This document shows, piece by piece, positions 16,997 through 24,551 of a stretch of DNA of 64,000 nucleotides. The position numbers were made by a program, and so were the translations under genes. The DNA lies in contig JBBIKC010000005.1 in NCBI GenBank assembly GCA_037445635.1, positions 1-64,000 on the forward strand, read 5' to 3'. The notes under the pieces are model-generated. The model did no database searches and was not told the DNA's origin. It saw only the letters and a list, made by a program, of their open reading frames with translations. The DNA comes from JBFMCC01 sp037445635. GTDB taxonomy: Bacteria > Chloroflexota > Anaerolineae > Anaerolineales > Villigracilaceae. Position 1 is the stretch's first letter; each line of letters starts with the position of its first letter.

Positions 16997-18087
16997 GCGG
17001 GGAGATTCTCTCTTAGATGATTCAGCCAGTTCCCGCTCAGCACAGCCTCGATGTCCGATTCCGAATAACCGCGCGGCCGGAGGAAATCTGCAAGTTTATG
17101 CAGGTCGGCAATGGTATCTATCTCCGGCGGGACGGATTGCAGTCCGAAACCGCCGTCGAAGTCTGTGCCGATGCCCGCGTGGCGGACGTCTCCGGCCAAC
17201 TGGCAGATGTGGTCAATGTGATCGGCCACCGCCGAGAGCGGGACCTCCTCGCGGCGGCTCCCGCCCTTGCGAAGCCAGCCCACCTTGAGGAAGCTATTGA
17301 ACGGAACGACTCCCATGACGCCGCCGCGTTCGATCAAGCCGCGAATGACGCGGTCGGAAACGTGACGGTTGGTGGCGTAACCCGGCAGGAGCGCCAGACA
17401 ATTGGCATGGGTAATGACGATTGGGCCGGGATAGATATCGAGACATTCGAGCGCAGCGGGTTCGTCCATGTGGCTGAGATCGAGGGTGAAGTTGAAATCG
17501 GCCATGGCCTCGAGCAGGGCGCGGCCGTCGTCAGTGAGCGGGCCGGGTTCTTTCGTCCCGCCGCAGAAGCGCGTCCCCGCCCAGGCCGGTCCGATTTGGC
17601 GCAGGCCGAGGTCGTACCATTCCGCCAGTTCCGCGGGGTTGCGAATGCCCTCGGCGCCTTCCATCAGGAACGCCAGGCCGATGGGATGTTCGTCAGCCGG
17701 GGACGAAGCCCAGGATGCGGCGACAGATTCCAAGTCCGCGCGCGAGGCGACGAGGCGGAATTGATCGGGATGTTCGTCGGCGAGACGATGGTACAGGTCA
17801 ACCTGGGCGCGATAGAGCCGATGGGCAGTCTCGAAGTCGCCGTCCGGATAGACCAGCGTTTCCCACTCGTAGGTTTTCTGGCGGGCGGGCGCGGCGAACA
17901 AGGTGGAGAATACGACCGCCACGCGGCCGCGCTGATAGGCGTCCCAGCCCAACAGGGTGTCGCCGTTGTCGCGCTGCGCGAACGAGCCTGCCTCGAGGCG
18001 GCGCGTTTCGGCCACCGGGCGGAGATAATCCCGTCCGAATTCGAGCATGTTGTAGGCGATGTCTTCGTGGGAATCGACGATCAGCAT
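16993..18087 (-). CDS. M19 family (renal dipeptidase-like) metallopeptidase
   Basis: 364 residues. The N-terminal HxD motif in VDSHEDIAYN (H7, D9), the bridging Glu in LMEGAEGIRN, and histidines in TLDLSHMDE and ITHANC match the binuclear zinc site of membrane dipeptidases. The barrel ends with GIGTDFDGGFG and the typical GNWLNHL close. The enzyme hydrolyses dipeptides, including D-amino-acid-containing ones in some members. No signal peptide, so probably cytoplasmic. Confidence 0.93.
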   Translation of the reverse strand: MLIVDSHEDIAYNMLEFGRDYLRPVAETRRLEAGSFAQRDNGDTLLGWDAYQRGRVAVVFSTLFAAPARQKTYEWETLVYPDGDFETAHRLYRAQVDLYHRLADEHPDQFRLVASRADLESVAASWASSPADEHPIGLAFLMEGAEGIRNPAELAEWYDLGLRQIGPAWAGTRFCGGTKEPGPLTDDGRALLEAMADFNFTLDLSHMDEPAALECLDIYPGPIVITHANCLALLPGYATNRHVSDRVIRGLIERGGVMGVVPFNSFLKVGWLRKGGSRREEVPLSAVADHIDHICQLAGDVRHAGIGTDFDGGFGLQSVPPEIDTIADLHKLADFLRPRGYSESDIEAVLSGNWLNHLRENLPA

Positions 18088-18125
18088 TGTGGGGAAAAGA
18101 GCGCACCGTGCGGTGCGCTCTCTCG

Positions 18126-19412
18126 TCAGGCTTCGGGTTCGGCCGGGGGAGCCTCGCCGGTGGGAGGTTCGTCCATGGGACCGGTCTCGTCCCTCGAAGG
18201 AACTTCGCCGCCCGATTGTTTCCCGAGCAGCATCTTGAAATCCTTGTCGGCGAACGCGCCCGAGTCGACCTTCTTCAGGCTGAGGCCGATGCGGTGCTGA
18301 TCGTGGTCAATGCGGATGATACGCAGGGTTTTGACGTCGCCCTCGTGCAGGACTTCCTTCGGATGCTCGATGCGGTGGTCGCTCAGTTCGGAGATGTGGA
18401 TCAGGCCTTCCACGTCGCCCTCGATGCGGGCGAACGCGCCGAACTTGGTCAGGCGTGTGATGACGCCTTCCACCAGTTGTCCAACGCTGTACTTCTCGAC
18501 TTTACTGCTCCAGGGATCCTCGGCCAGGGCGCGCAGGGACAGGCCGATGCGCCTCTTCTCGAGATCCACGTTGATGACCTTGACCTTGACTTCCTGTCCG
18601 ACCTCCAGGACTTCGTTGGGATGCTGGACGCGTTCCCAGGAGAGTTCGGAGAGGTGCACCAGGCCGTCCGCGCCGTTGATGTTGACGAAGGCGCCGAATT
18701 CCGCCAGGCTGGTGACGCGCCCGGTGTAGACCTTTCCGACTTCCAGTTCGGTAATGACGCGTTCTTTGAGCGACTGGCGCGACTCACTGCTGGCGGCGCG
18801 CTCGGAAAGGATCAGGCGGCGGCGTTCGCGGTCCACTTCGAGGATGCGTACGGAGATCGGGTCGCCGATCATCTTCTGCCAGCGTTGTTCGGGCGTATCG
18901 CCCACAGCCTGGGCGCGGCGTGCCGCGCTGATCTGCGAGGCGGGCACGAAGCCGCGCAGTCCGCCGACGGTGACAATGAGGCCGCCCTTGTTGAAACCGG
19001 TGACCTTGCTATCAATGACTTCCTCGTTGGACAACATGCGCTCGATATTGTCCCAGGTCATCTGCTCCTGGGCGCGTTTGAAAGAGAGCACCACGTTGCC
19101 GTTGGCATCTTCGGGGTTGACGACGTAGACCGGGATCTGCTGACCGACCTTGAGCGCCTCGCGTTCCTCGGCCGAGATGGTTTCCAGATCGCGGCCCGAG
19201 ATAACGCCCTCCGATTTGGCGCCGATACTGACAAGGATCTGGGTCGGGGTAATGCTGGCAATCGTCCCCTGGCGGATCTCGCCCGCCTGGGGCATCTCCA
19301 CGCTGGAGGATTCTTCCAGAAGGGATTCCATGCTTTGCGTGTTCGTCTCGACCTGGTCTCCCTGCAGGTGTTCAGCAGCCCCCTGCCCGGTCAGGGCTTC
19401 ATTCTGTTCCAT
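18126..19412 (-). CDS. rpsA: 30S ribosomal protein S1 (four S1 domains)
   Basis: 428 residues from the ATG at 19412 with CCGGAG upstream; a longer open frame exists but overlaps the promoter. Four S1 OB-fold repeats lie at about residues 42-115, 125-200, 212-285 and 298-370 (for example GRVTSLAEFGAFVNI, GVITRLTKFGAFARI). An acidic, Pro-rich tail follows. Four-domain S1 proteins are usual outside Proteobacteria, which have six. S1 supports mRNA binding by the 30S subunit. Transcription starts from a consensus-like promoter divergent to the chelatase gene. Confidence 0.92.
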   Translation of the reverse strand: MEQNEALTGQGAAEHLQGDQVETNTQSMESLLEESSSVEMPQAGEIRQGTIASITPTQILVSIGAKSEGVISGRDLETISAEEREALKVGQQIPVYVVNPEDANGNVVLSFKRAQEQMTWDNIERMLSNEEVIDSKVTGFNKGGLIVTVGGLRGFVPASQISAARRAQAVGDTPEQRWQKMIGDPISVRILEVDRERRRLILSERAASSESRQSLKERVITELEVGKVYTGRVTSLAEFGAFVNINGADGLVHLSELSWERVQHPNEVLEVGQEVKVKVINVDLEKRRIGLSLRALAEDPWSSKVEKYSVGQLVEGVITRLTKFGAFARIEGDVEGLIHISELSDHRIEHPKEVLHEGDVKTLRIIRIDHDQHRIGLSLKKVDSGAFADKDFKMLLGKQSGGEVPSRDETGPMDEPPTGEAPPAEPEA

Positions 19413-19445
19413 TGACTTGACTCCGGTTAGAAAAATGTAGAGGGC

Positions 19446-19474
19446 ATTATAAAGGTAAAACGACGAGTCTGCAA
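19446..19474 (-). promoter_or_regulatory. Sigma-70 type promoter for rpsA
   Basis: On the minus strand TTGCAG (19469-19474) and TATAAT (19446-19451) are 17 bases apart. Confidence 0.75.
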
Positions 19475-19516
19475 CCCTCGCACGCTTGCCGCGTTTCGAG
19501 GCCATGCGCGATGGAG

Positions 19517-19522
19517 TATAAT
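19517..19522 (+). promoter_or_regulatory. -10 box upstream of the chelatase gene
   Basis: TATAAT lies 17 bases before the ATG at 19540, with GGAGCGGAG between them. Confidence 0.5.
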
Positions 19523-19539
19523 GCGGAGCGGAGTCATCT

Positions 19540-20637
19540 ATGCCAGCCATCTACCCGTTTACTGCAATCGTTGGCCAGGAACGCATGCGGCGTGCCCTGG
19601 TTCTCAATGCTGTGGATACCCGCATCGGCGGCGTGCTGATTCGCGGCGAGCGCGGCACTGCCAAGTCCACGGCGGCGCGCGCCCTGGCCGCGCTTCTGCC
19701 CAGCGTCAAGGTGGTCGACGACTGCCGCTTTGGATGCGATCCCGATAAGCCCGCCACCTGGTGTACGGAATGCAAGGAACGCGCGGCCTCGGGCGAGAAA
19801 CTGCCTTCGCACAAACGAAAGACCTCCTTCGTCAACCTGCCCGTCTCCGCGACGGAAGATCGCGTGGTCGGCACGCTGGACATTGAGCAGGCCATTCAGA
19901 AGGGCGAGCGTCACTTCGAGCCGGGCGTACTCGCCTCCGCCAATCGCGGACTGCTCTACATTGACGAGGTGAATCTCCTCGACGATCACGTCGTGGACGT
20001 GTTGCTGGATTCCGCGGCGATGGGCGTCAACACCGTGGAGCGCGAGGGCATCTCGTTCGCGCATCCCGCCCGCTTCATCCTCGTCGGGACGATGAATCCC
20101 GAGGAAGGCGAACTGCGTCCGCAATTGCTGGATCGCTTCGCCCTGTCTGTTGATATCGTCGGCATTCGCGACGCGCGCGAGCGCGTCAGCATCATGGAAC
20201 GCAACATCGCCTTCGAACGCGACCCCGAAGCGTTCCGCAGAGAATGGATGCCGAAGGAAGAGGAACTCTCACACCAGATCGAACGCGCCCGCGAACTTGT
20301 GGACCAGGTCACACACACCAGCCGCGACCTTTTATCCATCGCGGCGCTAACCGCCTCGCTCAATGTGGACGGTCACCGCGCGGATTTGGTCATCTTGAAA
20401 GCCGCGCGCGCCCAGGCTGCCTTCGAGGGGCGGACGAAAATCAACGATCACGACATTGCACTCGCAGCCGAACTGGCCCTGCCCCACCGTATCAAGCGGA
20501 CGCCCTTCCAGCAGGCCGAGATGACCACCGAACAGTTGCAGGAGCGCATCGAGCAACTCGCGGGTCAGTCCATGCCTGCGGAGGCCGAGGAACAATCCGA
20601 GTCCCAGCAGGGCAAACCCGAGGAAAAAAAAACTTAA
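19540..20637 (+). CDS. Mg/Co-chelatase AAA+ domain (ChlI-like), zero-frame product of a split chlD-type gene
   Basis: 365 residues. Opening AIVGQERMRRAL, Walker A GERGTAKST (36-44), Walker B LLYIDEVNLLDDH and NRGLLYIDE place it with the AAA+ motor of magnesium and cobalt chelatases. The start IYPFTAIVGQ and the cysteines CRFGCDPDKPATWC match putative cobaltochelatase fusions of AAA+ and VWA domains. Here the frame stops right after a run of nine A (20624-20632). The VWA domain continues in the -1 frame. The acidic C-terminus (EEQSESQQGKPEEKK) is the beginning of the linker expected in the fused protein. It may act as a separate small subunit if frameshifting is partial. Confidence 0.9.
   Translation: MPAIYPFTAIVGQERMRRALVLNAVDTRIGGVLIRGERGTAKSTAARALAALLPSVKVVDDCRFGCDPDKPATWCTECKERAASGEKLPSHKRKTSFVNLPVSATEDRVVGTLDIEQAIQKGERHFEPGVLASANRGLLYIDEVNLLDDHVVDVLLDSAAMGVNTVEREGISFAHPARFILVGTMNPEEGELRPQLLDRFALSVDIVGIRDARERVSIMERNIAFERDPEAFRREWMPKEEELSHQIERARELVDQVTHTSRDLLSIAALTASLNVDGHRADLVILKAARAQAAFEGRTKINDHDIALAAELALPHRIKRTPFQQAEMTTEQLQERIEQLAGQSMPAEAEEQSESQQGKPEEKKT
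20624..20632 (+). other. A9 run, candidate -1 frameshift site
   Basis: In frame the sequence reads GAA AAA AAA ACT TAA. A -1 slip on the A-run gives GAA AAA AAA AAC TTA and joins the upstream AAA+ frame to the VWA frame, bypassing the stop at 20635-20637. No in-frame ATG with a ribosome site starts the second part. The joined protein would be 689 residues. Confidence 0.65.
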
Positions 20638-21608
20638 AACTCGAAGATGAGAAAGAGGAAGGTCCGCAGCAGGGCCAGCCCGAGCCTCACAAACAGGATG
20701 TGTTCGACAACGCCAGCGCCAACTGGTGGGAGGGCGGGCAAAAGGTCAAGGTGGGCGAGACCTTCCAGCCGCGCAAACTCAATACCCCGCTCGATAAATT
20801 AACCCGCAAGCACGCGGGACGCCGGTCGTTGACCAAGACCGAGCGCAAACACGGACGCTACATCAAAGCGCGCCCCGCGGGCAAAAAAACCGACGACATC
20901 GCCTTCGACGCCACCTTCCGCGCCGCCGCGCCGCACCAGAAGAAACGCGCCGAAAAGCGCAAACGTCTCGCCTTCGCCATCGAAAAAAGCGACCTGCAGC
21001 GCAAGGTGCGCGTCAAGCGCGTGGCCAACCTCGTCCTGTTCGTGGTGGACGCCTCCTGGTCCATGGCCGTGGCGGAGCGCATGAACGCGACCAAGGGCGC
21101 GATCCTCTCCCTTTTAACGGACGCATACCAGCGTCGCGATAGAGTCGGCCTGATCGTCTTCCAGAAAGACCGCGCCACGCTCGTCCTGCCGCCCACCAAT
21201 TCCGTCCAACTTGCCAAGCGCGCGTTGATGGACATCCCTGTCGGCGGGAAGACGCCCCTCTCGGCAGGGCTCCTGCTTGCGTCCGATGTGCTTCGCCAGG
21301 AAAGGATCATCCACCCGGATGTGGAGCCGCTGTTGATCGTCCTGACCGACGGCGCGGGGAACGTCTCGATTGGCGCGTTACCGCCGCAGGAGGAATCGTA
21401 TCGCTTCGCGGACCTGATCGCGGATTCCGAGACGAGGAGCGTGGTCATCAACATGGAGCACGCCGCCTTCGATCAGGGCTTGGCGCAACAACTCGCGAAT
21501 CATCTCAAAGCGCCATGTTATGCACTGAACGAATTGAAAGCCGAGAATCTATATCACGCAGTAAGACAGGAGATGGCGGCAGGCAGTACGAAGGGCGCGG
21601 GAGGATAA
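20631..21608 (+). CDS. Chelatase VWA domain (ChlD/CobT-like), -1 frame part
   Basis: About 325 residues after the slip. An acidic, Gln/Pro-rich linker (KLEDEKEEGPQQGQPEP) leads to a basic region and a von Willebrand A domain. The MIDAS motif is DASWS in LVLFVVDASWSMA; the later threonine and aspartate are in VGGKTPLSAG and LIVLTDG. ChlD-type subunits use this domain to couple the AAA+ ring to the large chelatase subunit. The only in-frame alternative start near its beginning is GTG 20700, which has no ribosome site. The fused gene could be one programmed-frameshift gene, or a gene broken by mutation or homopolymer error. Confidence 0.85.
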   Translation, partial: NLKLEDEKEEGPQQGQPEPHKQDVFDNASANWWEGGQKVKVGETFQPRKLNTPLDKLTRKHAGRRSLTKTERKHGRYIKARPAGKKTDDIAFDATFRAAAPHQKKRAEKRKRLAFAIEKSDLQRKVRVKRVANLVLFVVDASWSMAVAERMNATKGAILSLLTDAYQRRDRVGLIVFQKDRATLVLPPTNSVQLAKRALMDIPVGGKTPLSAGLLLASDVLRQERIIHPDVEPLLIVLTDGAGNVSIGALPPQEESYRFADLIADSETRSVVINMEHAAFDQGLAQQLANHLKAPCYALNELKAENLYHAVRQEMAAGSTKGAGG

Positions 21609-21684
21609 CATACTTTCCCCGAGATATTCGAAAGTTTCCGCGTCAAACCTCACTTAAGCTTTTTCTATCCTTATTTCTCCTCCT

Positions 21685-22068
21685 CTACGGTGGGCGGCGC
21701 TTTGCGTGCATCTGCCGTTCCCTGCGTGCCATCTTGCGCCAAATCGTCATTGCTTCTTTTTTCGTTTGCAACGCGTCATCCCACTTGTGTTGCATTCGAT
21801 ACAACTCACTCAACTCCTCCAGCCAGCCCGCCAATTGCTCTTCATCCTCTGTTTCCCGCAAAGTTTCAATAGCCTGACTGTAATACTCCCGCGCCTTTGC
21901 CCACTCTCCTGTTTCCTTGAGGATATCAGCGATTCCGCCCAATCGCCGCGCCTGCTTTACGCGGTTACCCATTGCGAGTGCAACCTTCAACGATTCCTCG
22001 TAGTAACGGATTGCATTGGCCAATTGCCCCTTTTTCTTTAAACTGGATGCAGTGTTGTTTAAATAGCA
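21685..22068 (-). pseudogene. TPR protein remnant
   Basis: An open stretch without its own N-terminus encodes about two and a half tetratricopeptide repeats (NNTASSLKKKGQLANAIRYY..., GIADILKETGEWAKAREYYSQA). It begins immediately after stop codons near 22070 and ends with a Lys/Arg-rich tail. The first internal ATG is 22023 and has no ribosome site. It resembles the TPR tail of STAND proteins like the one at the left window edge. It is probably the leftover 3' end of such a gene. Confidence 0.6.
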
Positions 22069-22132
22069 ACCTCACTAGTGCGTCCAGACTTTTGGTGCTC
22101 GTCCGAGTTAGGAAGATATTTCGATTATACGG

Positions 22133-22570
22133 TTAAACCAGTTCCTGCGGCCATACTTCCAACCCCGCTTTTTTCGCGGCAGACCAGAGGGTACGATCGA
22201 AGGTGGCAAAGGTAATCCGTGCACCCAACGATTCCTGCCAGAGGAGCGCGGTCGCCAGGTGCAAAGAGTCATAGCCGCGCAAGCCGTGCTCCCATGCAAG
22301 AACGCATGCGCGTTCAATCATCAAAGGCGAGACCGGCACGCGGCTGAATGCCGCCCAGTCATCCAAAAAATCCTGCCATGCTTTCGCAGGTATCATTGAC
22401 AGGCCGATGATGCGGATTGCTCTTTGAATGGCGGAGGCCATCTCTACTTGGGTGACATTCACACTACCAAAGGTATTTTCTTCGTCATCCAATAACGCGA
22501 GAACCTCAGCCGAGCCTGCTTCCTGAACGTAACCTTTAACCAACGCGCTCGTGTCAAAATAAACGATCAT
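22133..22570 (-). CDS. PIN-domain toxin (VapC-like ribonuclease)
   Basis: 145 residues. The PIN acidic residues are visible: D6 in VYFDTSALVK, Glu in NVTQVEMASA, and Asp in RGYDSLHLATAL and TFATFDRTL. PIN toxins cleave RNA with a metal-dependent active site. The gene overlaps the end of its antitoxin gene by four bases. Confidence 0.9.
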   Translation of the reverse strand: MIVYFDTSALVKGYVQEAGSAEVLALLDDEENTFGSVNVTQVEMASAIQRAIRIIGLSMIPAKAWQDFLDDWAAFSRVPVSPLMIERACVLAWEHGLRGYDSLHLATALLWQESLGARITFATFDRTLWSAAKKAGLEVWPQELV

Positions 22571-22842
22571 CGCCGATCCTCCACAATGAGATCGGAAATC
22601 TGGCGGTCACTGGTATTGACGATCGTCGGTTTGTGCGGTTTTAATTTCTTCCCGCTCCATTCCAGAAAACCCGAGGCTGCCAAAGTCTTCATCCGCTCTT
22701 CCAGTGTCACACCCACAGGCATGATCTGCCCAATGGCCCTGCCGCGTTCGGTCACGATGATGGTCTGGCCGGCTTTGACGCGGCGCAGATATTCGCTCAG
22801 TTTGTTTTTCAGTTCACGAGTACCAACGGTCATCGCTTTCAT
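22567..22842 (-). CDS. Phd/YefM-type antitoxin
   Basis: 91 residues. The N-terminal MTVGTRELKNKLSEYLRRVKAGQ and ITERGRAIGQIMP-like sequence match the DNA-binding and dimerisation region of Phd/YefM antitoxins. It precedes the PIN toxin in a typical antitoxin-toxin order and overlap. It is expected to neutralise the toxin and repress the pair. Confidence 0.9.
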   Translation of the reverse strand: MKAMTVGTRELKNKLSEYLRRVKAGQTIIVTERGRAIGQIMPVGVTLEERMKTLAASGFLEWSGKKLKPHKPTIVNTSDRQISDLIVEDRR

Positions 22843-22906
22843 CTCTACTCCTTCAATGTAGCCACATTATACACCAAAGTAGACACCAGAAAACCGCCAA
22901 ATAACC

Positions 22907-22957
22907 TTGACAAATAGAATATTCGTTCTATAATCTTGTTTAGAACATATTTTCTAA
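22907..22957 (+). promoter_or_regulatory. Strong promoter with two LexA-like palindromes
   Basis: TTGACA (22907-22912), 16 bases, TATAAT (22929-22934). One palindrome TAGAA-N6-TTCTA (22915-22930) fills the spacer. A second, TTAGAA-N6-TTCTAA (22940-22957), lies over the start region. The second resembles the operator at 58089-58104. Confidence 0.7.
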
Positions 22958-22988
22958 TCCATTGGTTGATTTCGACAAGGAGGTCGAG

Positions 22989-23744
22989 ATGAACACTGCT
23001 TACAAATACAAACCCGGCGACGGACTGGGGACGCTGTTCCGCAGTTTCACCCGCGGGCGCAAACTCAGCCGCGGCGCGACCTGGGGCATCATGATTATCG
23101 GCGCCCTGCTTGCATTCGAATTGTTCAACTACAGCACCACCGAGTTTGCCCTCAATGACGTGCTCGGCGATTTGAAATTTGCCGGTATCCGCTGGGCTAC
23201 GATCTTGGCCATCGCCTTCTGCGGCATTGACTTTGCCGGCATTGCCCGCATGTTCACCCCCGAGCAGGGTGCGGACGAGCCTGCCGAAGTCTGGTATCTG
23301 TTCGGCGCGTGGCTGTTGGCCGCGGCCATGAACGCCACCCTCACCTGGTGGGGCGTCTCGGTTGCAATTGTCAACAACAGCAGTCTGGGCGGCGGCGTGG
23401 TCATCAGTGATGCCACGCTCACCAAGGCCGTCCCGGTCTTCGTAGCGGTCATGGTTTGGCTGATTCGCGTGCTGATCATCGGCACGTTCTCGGTGGCGGG
23501 CGAGCGTCTGTTCAGCCAGGAAAGCCAGCGTAACTATCGCCCCGTTCAAACTGCCCAACAGCGGTCCCCGGCTGTCAGCAACGCTGTCCTGCGCCCGGCT
23601 TCTTCTCTGGCCCGCCCGGCCGCCAAGCCGATGACTCAGGCCACCTTCAACTCCAATCGCGCCGAGCCAACCTACCACAATCTGAATTACACCGCTCAAC
23701 CTCAACAGAAGTCAATCGGCTTCTACGACCCCTCGCACGAATAG
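22989..23744 (+). CDS. Four-segment membrane protein, unknown function
   Basis: 251 residues; AAGGAGG before the ATG. Hydrophobic segments lie at about 33-50, 68-88, 105-127 and 150-172. The C-terminal 70 residues are Gln/Ala/Pro-rich and probably disordered and cytoplasmic. No family was recognised. Its promoter carries two palindromes that would be occluded by a LexA-like repressor, so damage-linked or element-linked expression is possible. The lytic transglycosylase gene follows 100 bases downstream, which recalls the pairing of membrane and muramidase genes in conjugative modules, but no other conjugation gene is present. Confidence 0.7.
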   Translation: MNTAYKYKPGDGLGTLFRSFTRGRKLSRGATWGIMIIGALLAFELFNYSTTEFALNDVLGDLKFAGIRWATILAIAFCGIDFAGIARMFTPEQGADEPAEVWYLFGAWLLAAAMNATLTWWGVSVAIVNNSSLGGGVVISDATLTKAVPVFVAVMVWLIRVLIIGTFSVAGERLFSQESQRNYRPVQTAQQRSPAVSNAVLRPASSLARPAAKPMTQATFNSNRAEPTYHNLNYTAQPQQKSIGFYDPSHE

Positions 23745-23844
23745 CAGCATCCACAATTTGCAGACTGAACAGAGATTTTCTCTCCCCGCCAACCGAATAC
23801 ATTTTCGAGCCGGGTTCCCCGACCCGCTTCCTGAAAGGTAACCT

Positions 23845-24537
23845 ATGCCCCGCGCTCGCACAACCCAATCCCCGCATCGGCAAACAGCCGCTACCAGCAC
23901 AGGCAGCGGCTGTTTGTCTGGTTTCATGATACCGCCGCTGGCGGTTGTATTATTCGGGATTCTTCTCGCAGCCTTCGTCTATAGTCAGCCCGCCGGGGCC
24001 GGACTCGCGGCAAGCAACCAAACTCCCGCCTCGACAGAGAGCGGACTCTCCCCCATCTTCACGCCGGAGGTTCAATTCTGGGGAAAAAAAATCGCCGCGT
24101 GGGCGGCCGCCTCCGGCCTGGACCCGAACCTGGTCGCCACAGTCATGCAGATCGAATCCTGCGGCGACCCGCGTGCCCGGTCCCGCGCCGGCGCGATGGG
24201 ACTTTTCCAAGTGATGCCTTTTCATTTCCTGTCAACGGACAGCCCCTACGACCCGGACACCAACGCTTCACGCGGACTTGCCTATCTGTACCGTTCGTTC
24301 GAGGCGGCGCGCGGCGACCCGCGCCTGACGCTGGCAGGTTACAACGGCGGCATCGGCGTGATCAGCCGCACTGAATGGACCTGGTCCGCGCAGACGAAAC
24401 GCTACGTCTACTACGGCGCTCCGATTTATGCTGACGCCCGGCATGGAAATACCTCCAGTGCAATGCTGGAGGAGTGGTACAAAAAATACGGAGCAAGTCT
24501 TTGCCGCCAGGCAAAAGCGCGGCTCAATTTACCGTGA
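23845..24537 (+). CDS. Lytic transglycosylase (SLT domain), membrane-anchored
   Basis: 230 residues from the ATG at 23845 (GAAAGG upstream). One hydrophobic segment at about 28-47 acts as anchor or signal. The SLT domain covers about 85-200: the catalytic Glu is in MQIESCGDP, followed by GAMGLFQVMP and the AGYNGG motif. It cuts peptidoglycan glycan strands outside the membrane. A perfect 12-bp inverted repeat (23881-23916) lies within the first codons, so a later start at ATG 23926 is possible, leaving the hairpin as terminator or leader of the upstream gene. Confidence 0.88.
   Translation: MPRARTTQSPHRQTAATSTGSGCLSGFMIPPLAVVLFGILLAAFVYSQPAGAGLAASNQTPASTESGLSPIFTPEVQFWGKKIAAWAAASGLDPNLVATVMQIESCGDPRARSRAGAMGLFQVMPFHFLSTDSPYDPDTNASRGLAYLYRSFEAARGDPRLTLAGYNGGIGVISRTEWTWSAQTKRYVYYGAPIYADARHGNTSSAMLEEWYKKYGASLCRQAKARLNLP
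23881..23916. other. 12-bp perfect inverted repeat at the 5' end of the transglycosylase gene
   Basis: CAAACAGCCGCT and AGCGGCTGTTTG are separated by 12 bases. It could attenuate translation or terminate the upstream transcript; there is no clear T-run. Confidence 0.5.
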
Positions 24538-24551
24538 AATTGGAGACGGTT

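Noticed and set aside
17017..19415. Long + strand open frames opposite the dipeptidase and rpsA.
   Set aside because: Both are shadows of GC-rich genes with well-supported motifs on the minus strand.
22989..24537. Membrane protein plus lytic transglycosylase as part of a conjugation system.
   Set aside because: No VirB/VirD-like, relaxase or integrase gene lies nearby; two genes are not enough.
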